Notes: generated by a model not told the origin, from the sequence alone. Shown: positions 1 through 6,732, counted from the stretch's first letter. The stretch is DNA of 7,219 bases from Bacteroidales bacterium (GCA_003506275.1 DOBD01000243.1:1-7219), one strand, 5' to 3'. Program-made: numbers and translations.

Positions 1-4
1 CCAT

Positions 5-65
5 GGGATGGCAACCCTCCGAAGTCGGGGTGCCATCCCTTAGGAACCCCGCCTAGGGGAGCGGG
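5..65. repeat. GC-rich structured element (nested inverted repeats), no gene
   Basis: Positions 5-13 (GGGATGGCA) are perfectly complementary to 31-39 (TGCCATCCC). The stem continues as CCC 15-17 with GGG 28-30 after one bulged A. A second dyad follows, CCCGC 48-52 with GCGGG 61-65, and it competes with CCCC 47-50 / GGGG 56-59. The composition is much richer in GC than the flanks, and there is no T-tract after the hairpins, so it does not look like a simple terminator. It may be a dispersed palindromic (REP-like) repeat or a structured RNA end. Only the complementarity is seen; a repeat identity is inferred. The element may continue left of the window. Confidence 0.45.
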
Positions 66-75
66 ATCGTAGGAC

Positions 76-106
76 AAAAAAAGGTGCTTCAAATGAGGCA
101 CCTTTT
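76..106 (-). terminator. Rho-independent terminator of the EF-G2-like gene
   Basis: Read on the minus strand, AAAAGGTGC (106-98) pairs with GCACCTTTT (87-79). A T-G wobble and two further pairs extend the stem, leaving a 4-base loop at 91-94. A run of T (complement of 82-76) follows at once. It lies 25 bp after the stop codon of the gene ending at 131. The A/T tracts on both sides mean it could also work for transcription arriving from the left. Confidence 0.85.
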
Positions 107-130
107 CTATTATGACAGGGATGACAGTTG

Positions 131-2290
131 TCAGTCTTTTTCCTGTTGCAGGGCTTCGTATTCCTTGAGTAGTTTGTCCTGAACGTCCGCGGGTACGAGT
201 TCGTAGGAGGCAAATTTCATGCTGAAAGAAGCACGGCCACCAGTGAGCGAACTGAGCGTTGTAGAGTAGTTGGACATTTCCTTCAAGGGTACCTTGGCGG
301 AGAGTTTTTCGTAGCCCTTCTCGCTGTTCATACCCATGATCATGGCACGCCTGCCTTGCAGGTCACCCATGACATCGCCCATGCGGTCGCCAGGCACCTG
401 AACTTCCACATCGTAAATGGGTTCAAGGATTTTTGGCCCGGCTTGTTTGAAGGCTTCGCTGAAGGCATTACGACCAGCCAACATAAAGGAAATTTCATTG
501 GAATCCACGGGGTGCATCTTGCCATCGTACACGATGACACGTACATCCCTGGCGTAAGAACCGGTTAAGGGGCCTTGTTCCATGCGAGACATAATACCCT
601 TGAGAATGGCCGGCATAAAGCGAGCATCAATGGAGCCACCTACGATGCTGTTGATGAACACCAGTTTACCGCCCCAGTCCAAGGTTATTTCCTGGGTGTC
701 GCGCACGGAAATCTTGAACTCCTGACCACCAAACCGATAGACTTCGGGGGTGGGCACGCCTTCCACAAAGGGTTCGACTATCAGGTGAACTTCACCGAAC
801 TGACCGGCACCACCCGATTGCTTCTTATGCCTGTAATCGGCCCTGGCTGACTTGGTGATGGTTTCGCGGTAGGGGATTCTGGGTTCCAGGTATTGAACCT
901 GCAACTTCTCGTTGTTCTCGATGCGCCATTTAAGGGTTCTGAGGTGGAATTCTCCCTGACCATGTACGATGGTTTGCTTCAGCTCTTTGGATTGTTCGAT
1001 AATCCAGGTGGGATCTTCCTCGCGCATGCGATTCAGGATGCTCATCATTTTTTCCACGTCGGCTTCATTGACGGGTTTGATGGCCCTGCGGTATTTGGGT
1101 TCAGGGTACTTGATGAACTTAAAGGTGTGCTCGCCCCCTTTGCCGTTCAGGGTGTTGCCTGTCTTAACGTCCTTCAACTTCACAGTAGCGCCGATGTCAC
1201 CGGCTACCAGTTCTTCAATCTTGATACGGTTGGAACCGGCCACGCAGAATAGTTGGGCGATGCGTTCCTTGGAACCGCGGTCACTGTTGAGCAGGTCGTC
1301 GCCTTCCTTGATCTTGCCGGACATAACCCGGAAATAGTTAACTTCACCAATGTGGGGTTCCACCGAGGTCTTGAAGAAAAAGACACTGGCTGGTCCGTTG
1401 GGGTCGGGATTAACGCTTTCACCCTTAGTGTTGGTATAGTGAGGCATGTCGGTCACATAGGGGGCGACATTTCCTAAAAATTCCATCAAGCGCCGAACGC
1501 CCATCGCTTTGTTGGCAGACACGCAAAAAACAGGAAAGAGGCTGCGGGTTACCAGCCCTTCACGCATTCCCAATCTGATGTCGTCTTCGGTCAGGGGTTC
1601 TTCGGCGAAAAATTTTTCCATCAACGCCTCGTCGTTTTCAGCAGCGGCTTCTACCAAAGCAGCTCTCATGGCTTCAGCTTTGGCCATCTCACCGGCAGGT
1701 ATATCATCGAGTGTAGGGGCACCACCTTCGGGACCCCAGGTAAGGCGTTTCATCAGGATAACGTCGATCAGGCTGTTGAAACCTGGTCCGGTAGCCAGCG
1801 GATATTGAACAGGCAACACCTTATTGCCGTAGTTCTCGCGGAGTTGCTCGAGGATTTGCTCGAAATCAGTCTTTTCGTGATCCAGTTGGTTCACGACAAA
1901 GATAGCCGGCTTGTTGTACTTGTCGGTGTTTCTGAAACTATGGTCGGTACCAACTTCAACCCCATACTGACCATTGATGAGGATGATGGCCGTATCGGTC
2001 ACGTTCAAGGCGGTTACTGTGCCACCCACGAAGTCGTCAGCCCCTGGGCAGTCGATGAAATTCAGCTTCTTGCCGTTCCACTCCACGTGAAAAACCGTGG
2101 CGAAAACAGAATAGCCATACTCGTGTTCTACCGGGAAATAGTCACATACGGTGTTTTGAGCCTCAACGGTCCCGCGACGTTTTATCAAACCACCCTCGAA
2201 AAGCATCGCTTCTGCGAGAGTGGTTTTCCCGGCTCCAGAACTCCCCAACAGGGAGAGATTCTTAATTTCATTGGTTTGATACACTTTCAT
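131..2290 (-). CDS. fusA: EF-G paralogue (EF-G2 type) with altered GTPase motifs
   Basis: A 719-residue cytoplasmic translation factor with the full EF-G domain order. The G domain (about 1-280) has P-loop GSSGAGKT (16-23), G3 DCPGAD (80-85), G4 NQLD (134-137) and G5 SANK (258-261). Domain II is about 295-390 and domain III about 400-470. Domain IV starts at YRETI (474-478) and carries KQSGGAGQFG (490-499). Domain V runs to the C terminus. The GTPase motifs differ from housekeeping EF-G: DTPGH is DCPGA, so the catalytic His is Ala84; the switch I ERGITI is EYGYSV (57-62); NKMD is NQLD. The domain IV tip is kept, including His593 in MHPVDSNE, which matches the translocation-critical His of E. 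coli EF-G. This pattern fits the second EF-G of Bacteroidota; Bacteroides thetaiotaomicron EF-G2 supports translocation without GTP hydrolysis and is needed in carbon starvation. It probably promotes translocation, with slow or absent hydrolysis (inferred). The start at 2290 gives the expected short N terminus before the P-loop. It is transcribed away from the CYTH gene and has its own terminator. Confidence 0.93.
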   Translation of the reverse strand: MKVYQTNEIKNLSLLGSSGAGKTTLAEAMLFEGGLIKRRGTVEAQNTVCDYFPVEHEYGYSVFATVFHVEWNGKKLNFIDCPGADDFVGGTVTALNVTDTAIILINGQYGVEVGTDHSFRNTDKYNKPAIFVVNQLDHEKTDFEQILEQLRENYGNKVLPVQYPLATGPGFNSLIDVILMKRLTWGPEGGAPTLDDIPAGEMAKAEAMRAALVEAAAENDEALMEKFFAEEPLTEDDIRLGMREGLVTRSLFPVFCVSANKAMGVRRLMEFLGNVAPYVTDMPHYTNTKGESVNPDPNGPASVFFFKTSVEPHIGEVNYFRVMSGKIKEGDDLLNSDRGSKERIAQLFCVAGSNRIKIEELVAGDIGATVKLKDVKTGNTLNGKGGEHTFKFIKYPEPKYRRAIKPVNEADVEKMMSILNRMREEDPTWIIEQSKELKQTIVHGQGEFHLRTLKWRIENNEKLQVQYLEPRIPYRETITKSARADYRHKKQSGGAGQFGEVHLIVEPFVEGVPTPEVYRFGGQEFKISVRDTQEITLDWGGKLVFINSIVGGSIDARFMPAILKGIMSRMEQGPLTGSYARDVRVIVYDGKMHPVDSNEISFMLAGRNAFSEAFKQAGPKILEPIYDVEVQVPGDRMGDVMGDLQGRRAMIMGMNSEKGYEKLSAKVPLKEMSNYSTTLSSLTGGRASFSMKFASYELVPADVQDKLLKEYEALQQEKD

Positions 2291-2302
2291 ACAATTGTCT
2301 TT

Positions 2303-2394
2303 ATAGTGTTACAGTTTAGACAAGGACCCTTGGAAAAAAGGCTCCGCAAAGTATAAAAATCAAGGAGCAAATCCAATTCTACAATAGTGTTACA
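2303..2394. repeat. 11-bp direct repeat pair in the divergent control region
   Basis: ATAGTGTTACA occurs exactly at 2303-2313 and again at 2384-2394, 81 bp apart. Each copy is preceded 5-6 bp earlier by CAATT (2292-2296 and 2374-2378), so the similarity covers about 21 bp. One copy lies in the predicted leader of the EF-G2-like gene and the other just upstream of its -33 element. This placement would suit a two-site operator, but the regulator is unknown. Confidence 0.5.
2347..2376 (-). promoter_or_regulatory. Candidate promoter of the EF-G2-like gene
   Basis: On the minus strand TTG (2376-2374) is followed after 18 bp by TATACTTTG (2355-2347). This resembles the Bacteroidota -33 / -7 pair (TTG ... 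TAnnTTTG), but with one extra base between TA and TTTG. It would give a leader of about 50 nt before the start codon at 2290. A short inverted repeat, GCTCC (2341-2345) and GGAGC (2364-2368), brackets the -7 box. The match is imperfect, so the call is tentative. Confidence 0.4.
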
Positions 2395-2406
2395 AAACAT
2401 TGTTTT
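2394..2406. promoter_or_regulatory. Perfect palindrome, possible operator
   Basis: AAAACA (2394-2399) and TGTTTT (2401-2406) are exact reverse complements around a single T. The dyad touches the right-hand copy of the ATAGTGTTACA repeat and lies between the two divergent promoters. The form suits a dimeric DNA-binding regulator. Function is inferred from symmetry and position only. Confidence 0.35.
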
Positions 2407-2460
2407 ACAGCATAAATACGCTCATAACCGTATCAATCAGGGGAGTCGAGCGGAATTTGG

Positions 2461-2489
2461 TTGTTTTTACGGGTAAATCCTTACCTTTG
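2461..2489 (+). promoter_or_regulatory. Bacteroidota-type promoter of the CYTH / MgtC-DUF4010 genes
   Basis: TTG (2461-2463), 18 bp, then TACCTTTG (2482-2489) is an exact match to the TTG ... TAnnTTTG promoter form of this phylum. An alternative -33 element, TTTG at 2456-2459, gives a 22-bp spacer. Initiation would be near 2496, leaving a leader of about 20 nt before the ATG at 2516. Confidence 0.7.
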
Positions 2490-2515
2490 TCTTAAACAAC
2501 CACTACCTGGCAACC

Positions 2516-2989
2516 ATGGCTCTGGAAATTGAACGGAAATTTTTGGTCAAAGGACCTTTTCAGGCGTTGGCCACACGGAGGATCAGCATCAGGCAAGGGT
2601 ACCTGCCCACTACGTCAGCCTGTTCGGTGCGCATACGGCTGGAAGATGAACAGGCCTGGCTTACCATCAAAGGCAAGGGTAACGCATCGGGCACCACTCG
2701 CTACGAGTGGGAAAAGAGCATCGATCCCGGTGAAGCCAACGAACTGTTGGCCCTCTGTACGGGTCACCTCATTGATAAAGAGCGATTCCTGGTACCGGTC
2801 GGAACACATACGTTTGAAGTTGATGTCTTTTGGGGTGTCAACGAAGGCCTGGTGGTGGCCGAGATTGAATTGTCCGACGAGAACGAAGTGTTTGAACGCC
2901 CAGACTGGCTGGGAGCAGAAGTAACCGGTGAAAAGCGCTACTACAACGCCAGCCTGACTGTTCACCCCTTCCGGGAATGGACTCATTGA
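2516..2989 (+). CDS. CYTH-domain protein (short triphosphate tunnel metalloenzyme)
   Basis: A 157-residue soluble protein made of a single CYTH domain, the usual size of short bacterial triphosphate tunnel enzymes. The N terminus carries the family signature EIERKFLV (4-11, ExExK). Further expected tunnel residues are the basic strand SVRIRL (37-42), TIKGKG (50-55), the acidic strand RYEWEK (62-67), KER (88-90), the metal-site strand AEIEL (115-119) and the closing GEKRYYN (138-144). Enzymes of this group, such as the Nitrosomonas europaea TTM, hydrolyse inorganic tripolyphosphate with Mg or Mn. Relatives include CyaB-type adenylate cyclases and thiamine triphosphatase, so the exact substrate cannot be read from sequence. 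All key charged positions appear intact. The start at 2516 puts the signature directly at the N terminus. The MgtC/DUF4010 gene begins 48 bp downstream on the same strand and is probably cotranscribed. Confidence 0.9.
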   Translation: MALEIERKFLVKGPFQALATRRISIRQGYLPTTSACSVRIRLEDEQAWLTIKGKGNASGTTRYEWEKSIDPGEANELLALCTGHLIDKERFLVPVGTHTFEVDVFWGVNEGLVVAEIELSDENEVFERPDWLGAEVTGEKRYYNASLTVHPFREWTH

Positions 2990-3037
2990 CAGCCCTGATT
3001 TATCTACAACGTCACGACTTTCTCAACCCTTTCTACC

Positions 3038-4339
3038 ATGAACGAATTCAGCTTGCCCGATGGATTGACCGATGTGGTGTTGGTCCTGATTTTCTCTTTA
3101 TTGATTGGTTTGTCGCAGCGTCGTCTCAACCTGAACAAAACAACGACCCTGTTTGGTACCGACCGTACTTTTACCTTGATTGGTCTGCTCGGTTACCTGC
3201 TCTATCATTTCAAGCCGGATGATTTCAGCCTTTTTGCAGGGGGCGGCTTGGTACTGGCGCTGCTGCTGGGGCTCAATTATTACATGAAAATGACCAGGGA
3301 AAGCGATTATGGCATGACGGCCATCATCACCGCCCTTATCACCTACTGCATGGGGCCCTTGGTTTGTCTGACCCCATCCTGGTTTTATGTATCCGTGGTG
3401 GTGGTCATTTTGTTGCTCTCGGAAATGAAGTCCACGTTCGTGGAGTTGGCCCAAAAAATGAATAACGATGAATTTATCACGCTGGCAAAATTCCTGCTCA
3501 TCGCCTTCATCATTCTGCCTATGTTGCCGGATGAACGCATCATCCCGGAAATCAGCCTGACACCCTACCGCATCTGGCTGGCCACGGTTATCGTCTCGGC
3601 TATTTCCTACATCAGCTACCTGCTCAGGCAATATGTGTTTCATGAATCCGGCGTCCTTGTTTCCGGCATTATCGGTGGCTTGTACAGCAGCACGGCCACC
3701 ATTACCATCCTGTCACGTAAAAGTAAGACAGCGCCCGCCGACAAATTGCCTGACTACCTTACAGCCATGTACATGGCCATTGGCATGATGTTCCTACGGT
3801 TGATGATCATCATTGCCATTTTCAATTGGTCGGTTTTTTCCAACCTACTGTTCCCCATGTCCTTCATGATGCTGTTTTCCTGTGGTGTAGGGCTGTTCAC
3901 CTACTTTAAAAACAGGAAAACCTCCCGGTTGTCGGTTGAAAAAGACGACGATTCCAACGTAAAAGAGTCCAGGGACAATCCCCTTGAGTTTAAGGTGGCC
4001 TTGATTTTCGCCTTTCTGTTCGTGCTGTTTTCCTTACTCACTCACTATGCCGTGGTCTACATCGGCACCAAAGGAATCAACCTCCTGTCGTTGGTGGCTG
4101 GCTTTGGTGATATCACCCCCTTTGTACTTAACTTGTTGGAAGGGGACTTTTCGGGAGTAACGGTTCATATGATGGTTTCTGCCATCTTGCTGGCTACATT
4201 GAGCAACAATCTGATTAAGATGACCTACGCCATCGGCTTTTCCGGAGGGCGCCGGGAATTGACGCAGCCTTTGTTGAGGGGTTTTCTGACCATAGGCTTG
4301 GTCAATGCTTTGGTGTACCTGTTATGCCTGCTGTTTTAA
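3038..4339 (+). CDS. MgtC/SapB-DUF4010 family integral membrane protein
   Basis: A 433-residue, very hydrophobic inner-membrane protein with roughly 12 predicted membrane segments. The N-terminal half (about 14-145) is MgtC-like, with LLIGLSQRR (21-29) followed by FGTDRTFTLIGLLG (39-52), the counterpart of the conserved glycine/arginine region of MgtC. The C-terminal half (about 180-430) is DUF4010, with SGIIGGLYSSTAT (209-221) and GDITPFVLNLL (357-367). A charged hydrophilic loop (about 290-316, KNRKTSRL then EKDDDSN) separates two groups of helices. Classical MgtC modulates membrane ATPase activity and helps growth in low Mg; the role of the MgtC-DUF4010 form is unknown, and transport should not be assumed. 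It is probably cotranscribed with the preceding CYTH gene. The next gene converges on it with only 6 bp between stop codons. No Mg-sensing leader is visible in the 48-bp gap. Confidence 0.87.
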   Translation: MNEFSLPDGLTDVVLVLIFSLLIGLSQRRLNLNKTTTLFGTDRTFTLIGLLGYLLYHFKPDDFSLFAGGGLVLALLLGLNYYMKMTRESDYGMTAIITALITYCMGPLVCLTPSWFYVSVVVVILLLSEMKSTFVELAQKMNNDEFITLAKFLLIAFIILPMLPDERIIPEISLTPYRIWLATVIVSAISYISYLLRQYVFHESGVLVSGIIGGLYSSTATITILSRKSKTAPADKLPDYLTAMYMAIGMMFLRLMIIIAIFNWSVFSNLLFPMSFMMLFSCGVGLFTYFKNRKTSRLSVEKDDDSNVKESRDNPLEFKVALIFAFLFVLFSLLTHYAVVYIGTKGINLLSLVAGFGDITPFVLNLLEGDFSGVTVHMMVSAILLATLSNNLIKMTYAIGFSGGRRELTQPLLRGFLTIGLVNALVYLLCLLF

Positions 4340-4345
4340 GAACGT

Positions 4346-5008
4346 TTACTCGTCAAACACATCCACCAGCAAAGCGTCTTCGTCAAAATAGGGATTCTCG
4401 TTGAAACAATGGACTTTGTAAAATTTGACCGGATCTAGCTTGACGTCTTTTGAGCGTGGTTGGCAACTTTTGTAAAAGGCGTTGGGCTTAAAGGCGATGA
4501 CCTGTAACCCTACGTGTCCTCTTTCGTTGAGCGTGTCACGGTTGAAGGTTTCCAGGTAACACTTGGTGTTGGGTTCTATGCTGCCTGACTGCAGGGTCAT
4601 CCACGCCTGGTTAGTGACTACTGCATAGTTGAACAACAACTCATAGGGACTGTCGTTGATGAGATAACACTCGACGGCTGCCTCATTGAATGCCTTGTCT
4701 TCCTCAGGCAAATAGGCCAGCTTGACCACCAGGCGTTCACCAGCCAGATTGATGGGTGGACGCTTGGTTATAAGGGTGGGTTTTTCCTGTTCAGGTTCTT
4801 TTTTGATCGGCGCAGGGGCTTTGGTTGGCACTACCTGTCTGACAGGTTTTTCTTCGGGTTGGACCACCACACATTGTCGCCGTAAGACCGGTGTTTCAAA
4901 ACCATCTGCTTCGAGTACCACCACCAGGTCTTTGCCTTTGAAGGCCGTTATAATTCCTCCGCCTACGGCATCGAGGTAGCGGACGCGATCGCCTATGTTC
5001 AGTTCCAT
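4346..5008 (-). CDS. DUF2027 protein lacking the usual C-terminal Smr domain
   Basis: A 220-residue, probably cytoplasmic protein. The N-terminal module (1-50) is a small beta-rich domain with IGDRVRYLDAVGGGIITAFKGKD (broken here for length: IGDRVRYL 5-12, then GGGIITAFKGKD 16-27) and GFETPVLRRQCVVV (36-49). A low-complexity linker rich in Pro, Lys and Glu follows (about 50-85). The second globular part (about 88-215) is the DUF2027 core and ends with ENPYFDEDALLVDVFDE. In Bacteroidota most proteins of this type continue into a DNA/RNA-nicking Smr domain with a conserved HGxG motif. Here the stop falls at that boundary and no Smr-like sequence follows, because the next gene begins 6 bp away on the other strand. 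The start lies 2 bp after the stop of the pectate lyase gene, so translation may be coupled. Molecular function is unknown. Confidence 0.8.
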   Translation of the reverse strand: MELNIGDRVRYLDAVGGGIITAFKGKDLVVVLEADGFETPVLRRQCVVVQPEEKPVRQVVPTKAPAPIKKEPEQEKPTLITKRPPINLAGERLVVKLAYLPEEDKAFNEAAVECYLINDSPYELLFNYAVVTNQAWMTLQSGSIEPNTKCYLETFNRDTLNERGHVGLQVIAFKPNAFYKSCQPRSKDVKLDPVKFYKVHCFNENPYFDEDALLVDVFDE

Positions 5009-5010
5009 CG

Positions 5011-6702
5011 TTACTTGTTGATTATGAGTTTTCCACTGGCTTGTTCTCCATTGGCATAGGCCACACGTATAAGGTAAAGGCCTTCCTCCATGCCGGCCGC
5101 ACCGATGCTCAGGGTGGTCAGACCATTGACAACTTCATGCTTGACTTGTCGCCCGTCCAGTTTATAGATAGCTACACGGACCACGGGAACTTCAGCAGCA
5201 AGGCGGATCTGTTGGGTGCCGGGCTCGAAAACAAGGGCCAGAGAGCCATGATGCCCAGCCTTCGGTGTTGTTATCAGGTTGTAGACACCACCATCCAACT
5301 GTGCTTCAGTGATGTGTTGGACCAGGCTGTTCAAATAGACTTCCAAATAGGTATAGCCTTCTTCATTCAATTGATTGGCTGTTTTACCCGGGTGATTGGC
5401 TTCCAACCAGCCGTCGGGGATACCATCCCTGTTGGAGTCGGCTGGTGCCTCGGTAGAGGTGTAGGTTGGCCAGCCACCCACGTCTGACTGGGTGTCGATC
5501 AAACCGTTCTTACTACCGTTGGAACCAGTAAAGGTATACGTCCCTTGGGTAACCTCCCGGACAATGCGTCGGTCGATGGTATCTCGTTTCAATGAGGCAC
5601 CGACATGAGCCAGGACCCGTTCGTAGGCCAGGGCTGCCGTATGTTGGGTGATGGGTTTGACGGCATAAGGCACCGACACCAAACAAGAGTCCAAGGGAAA
5701 GCCCGTTTTATTGGTGACGCCGTTTCGATTGTTGTTGGTCACCGTGGCGTTGTTATGCATGACGTTGCCGGTAAGATAAAACCTTCCATGGCGGGGATAG
5801 TAAGCAGTGGAAGTATCGATATCAATTTGTACCAGTCTTGCTTTAGACCCGCTACTGGTGGCGGGGCCAGGCTTGAAATAGTTATTCACTACATTGTACT
5901 TACCGACTGCTTCACCGCCGTAACCGCTGTTGGCACCCCAGTTGTAGATCACATTGTTACGGTAGTCCATACGCTCCTCGTCGAAGGGGTTGTTATAGTC
6001 AAGCCCACTACGTTTCCAGCCGTTATAGCGGGGGTTGCGGCTATCATGATGAGCCAGCAGGTTGTGGTGGAAGGTTGCGTTCTTACCACCCCAAAGACCT
6101 CCGTAACCGTGCGTACCTTTGCCGTGAATGGAAATACGCAACGATTCGGAGAGCAGACACCACTGCATGGTGAAGTTTTGATTGGAATAAAAGGAGGCAC
6201 ATTCATCCACCGACCAACTCATGGAACAATGGTCCAGCATGATGTTGGAACGGTAGCGACCCCAAATGGCATCAGACTCCACGTTGTTGACATCTCCCAG
6301 TCTGAAACGCAGGTAGCGGATGATGATGTTATCGGCGTTCACCGTCACATCATAGCCTTTCAGGCAGATGCCATCGCCCGGAGCTGTTTGTCCGGCGATG
6401 GTCACGTCACCCTTGCTGATACTCAGGCGGCTGTTCAGGCTGATGACACCGGACACCTTGAACAAAATGGTACGTTTGCCGGATTGACCCAGACACCAAC
6501 GCAGGGTGCCTTCCTTGGTGGTACTGTTGCCCGTGTTGGTATCGTCCAGGCTGGTAACGTAATACACCGCACCGCCTCTACCTCCTGTGGTGAACATGCC
6601 ACCGCCTTCGGCTCCCGGGAAAGCCGGTGTTTGAGCATTCAATGCAATCCCTGTCATCAGACAGACTATGCTGATTAAGTGCTTGATAAGATTCTTATTC
6701 AT
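5011..6702 (-). CDS. Secreted pectate lyase (PL1 family) with T9SS sorting domain
   Basis: A 563-residue secreted polysaccharide lyase, expected to cleave polygalacturonate/pectin by beta-elimination with Ca. A signal peptide occupies about 1-23 (basic MNKNLIK, hydrophobic core, A-L-N-A before Q24). The mature N terminus, FPGAEGGG (28-35) and GGRGGAVYYVTSLDD (40-54), is the usual opening of Bacteroidota PL1 enzymes. The right-handed beta-helix covers about 75-350. Candidate Ca-binding acids are in SDAIWG (D144), LDHCSMSW (D157) and SVDE (D166-E167); the likely catalytic arginine region is HHDSRNPR (218-225). DTQSDVGGWP (403-412) and DSNRDGIPDGW (422-432, a Ca-loop-like repeat) also recur in this family. 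The last 75 residues form a type A T9SS C-terminal sorting domain, with VAIYKLDGRQV (510-520), GLYLIRV (541-547) and a basic end at KLIINK. It probably ends up outside the cell or on its surface. No SusC/SusD pair lies in the window. DUF2027 follows 2 bp downstream. Confidence 0.92.
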   Translation of the reverse strand: MNKNLIKHLISIVCLMTGIALNAQTPAFPGAEGGGMFTTGGRGGAVYYVTSLDDTNTGNSTTKEGTLRWCLGQSGKRTILFKVSGVISLNSRLSISKGDVTIAGQTAPGDGICLKGYDVTVNADNIIIRYLRFRLGDVNNVESDAIWGRYRSNIMLDHCSMSWSVDECASFYSNQNFTMQWCLLSESLRISIHGKGTHGYGGLWGGKNATFHHNLLAHHDSRNPRYNGWKRSGLDYNNPFDEERMDYRNNVIYNWGANSGYGGEAVGKYNVVNNYFKPGPATSSGSKARLVQIDIDTSTAYYPRHGRFYLTGNVMHNNATVTNNNRNGVTNKTGFPLDSCLVSVPYAVKPITQHTAALAYERVLAHVGASLKRDTIDRRIVREVTQGTYTFTGSNGSKNGLIDTQSDVGGWPTYTSTEAPADSNRDGIPDGWLEANHPGKTANQLNEEGYTYLEVYLNSLVQHITEAQLDGGVYNLITTPKAGHHGSLALVFEPGTQQIRLAAEVPVVRVAIYKLDGRQVKHEVVNGLTTLSIGAAGMEEGLYLIRVAYANGEQASGKLIINK

Positions 6703-6722
6703 GACTGGTCATTTGTTCGAAC

Positions 6723-6732
6723 TGCAAAGGTG
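6723..6732 (-). promoter_or_regulatory. Weak candidate -7 box of the pectate lyase gene
   Basis: On the minus strand this reads CACCTTTGCA, one mismatch from the Bacteroidota TAnnTTTG box and followed by the frequently seen CA. It would start transcription about 17 nt before the ATG at 6702. No TTG or TTTG is found at the right distance upstream (only a T-run near 6761-6757), so the promoter is weak or needs an activator, or lies elsewhere in 6733-6890. Confidence 0.3.

Noticed and set aside
1..130. tRNA or known riboswitch at the left edge
   Set aside because: The stems do not form a cloverleaf, there is no T-loop GTTCGA-type motif, and no riboswitch core that I recognise; the hairpins are described as a repeat-like element instead.
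1805..2356. Open frame of 183 codons on the plus strand
   Set aside because: Antisense to the G domain of the EF-G paralogue, runs past its start codon into the control region, and shows no domain or promoter.
2529..2924. Second open frame overlapping the CYTH gene on the same strand
   Set aside because: The CYTH frame carries the whole family signature; the alternative frame has Arg/Trp/Pro-rich random composition.
3098..3643. Open frame of 181 codons on the minus strand
   Set aside because: Antisense to the MgtC/DUF4010 gene; the translation is His/Gln-rich in the way expected of the complement of hydrophobic membrane codons.
5605..6678. Open frame of 357 codons on the plus strand
   Set aside because: It lies entirely antisense to the pectate lyase, whose signal peptide, PL1 motifs and T9SS tail are unmistakable; the plus-strand translation has no recognisable domain.
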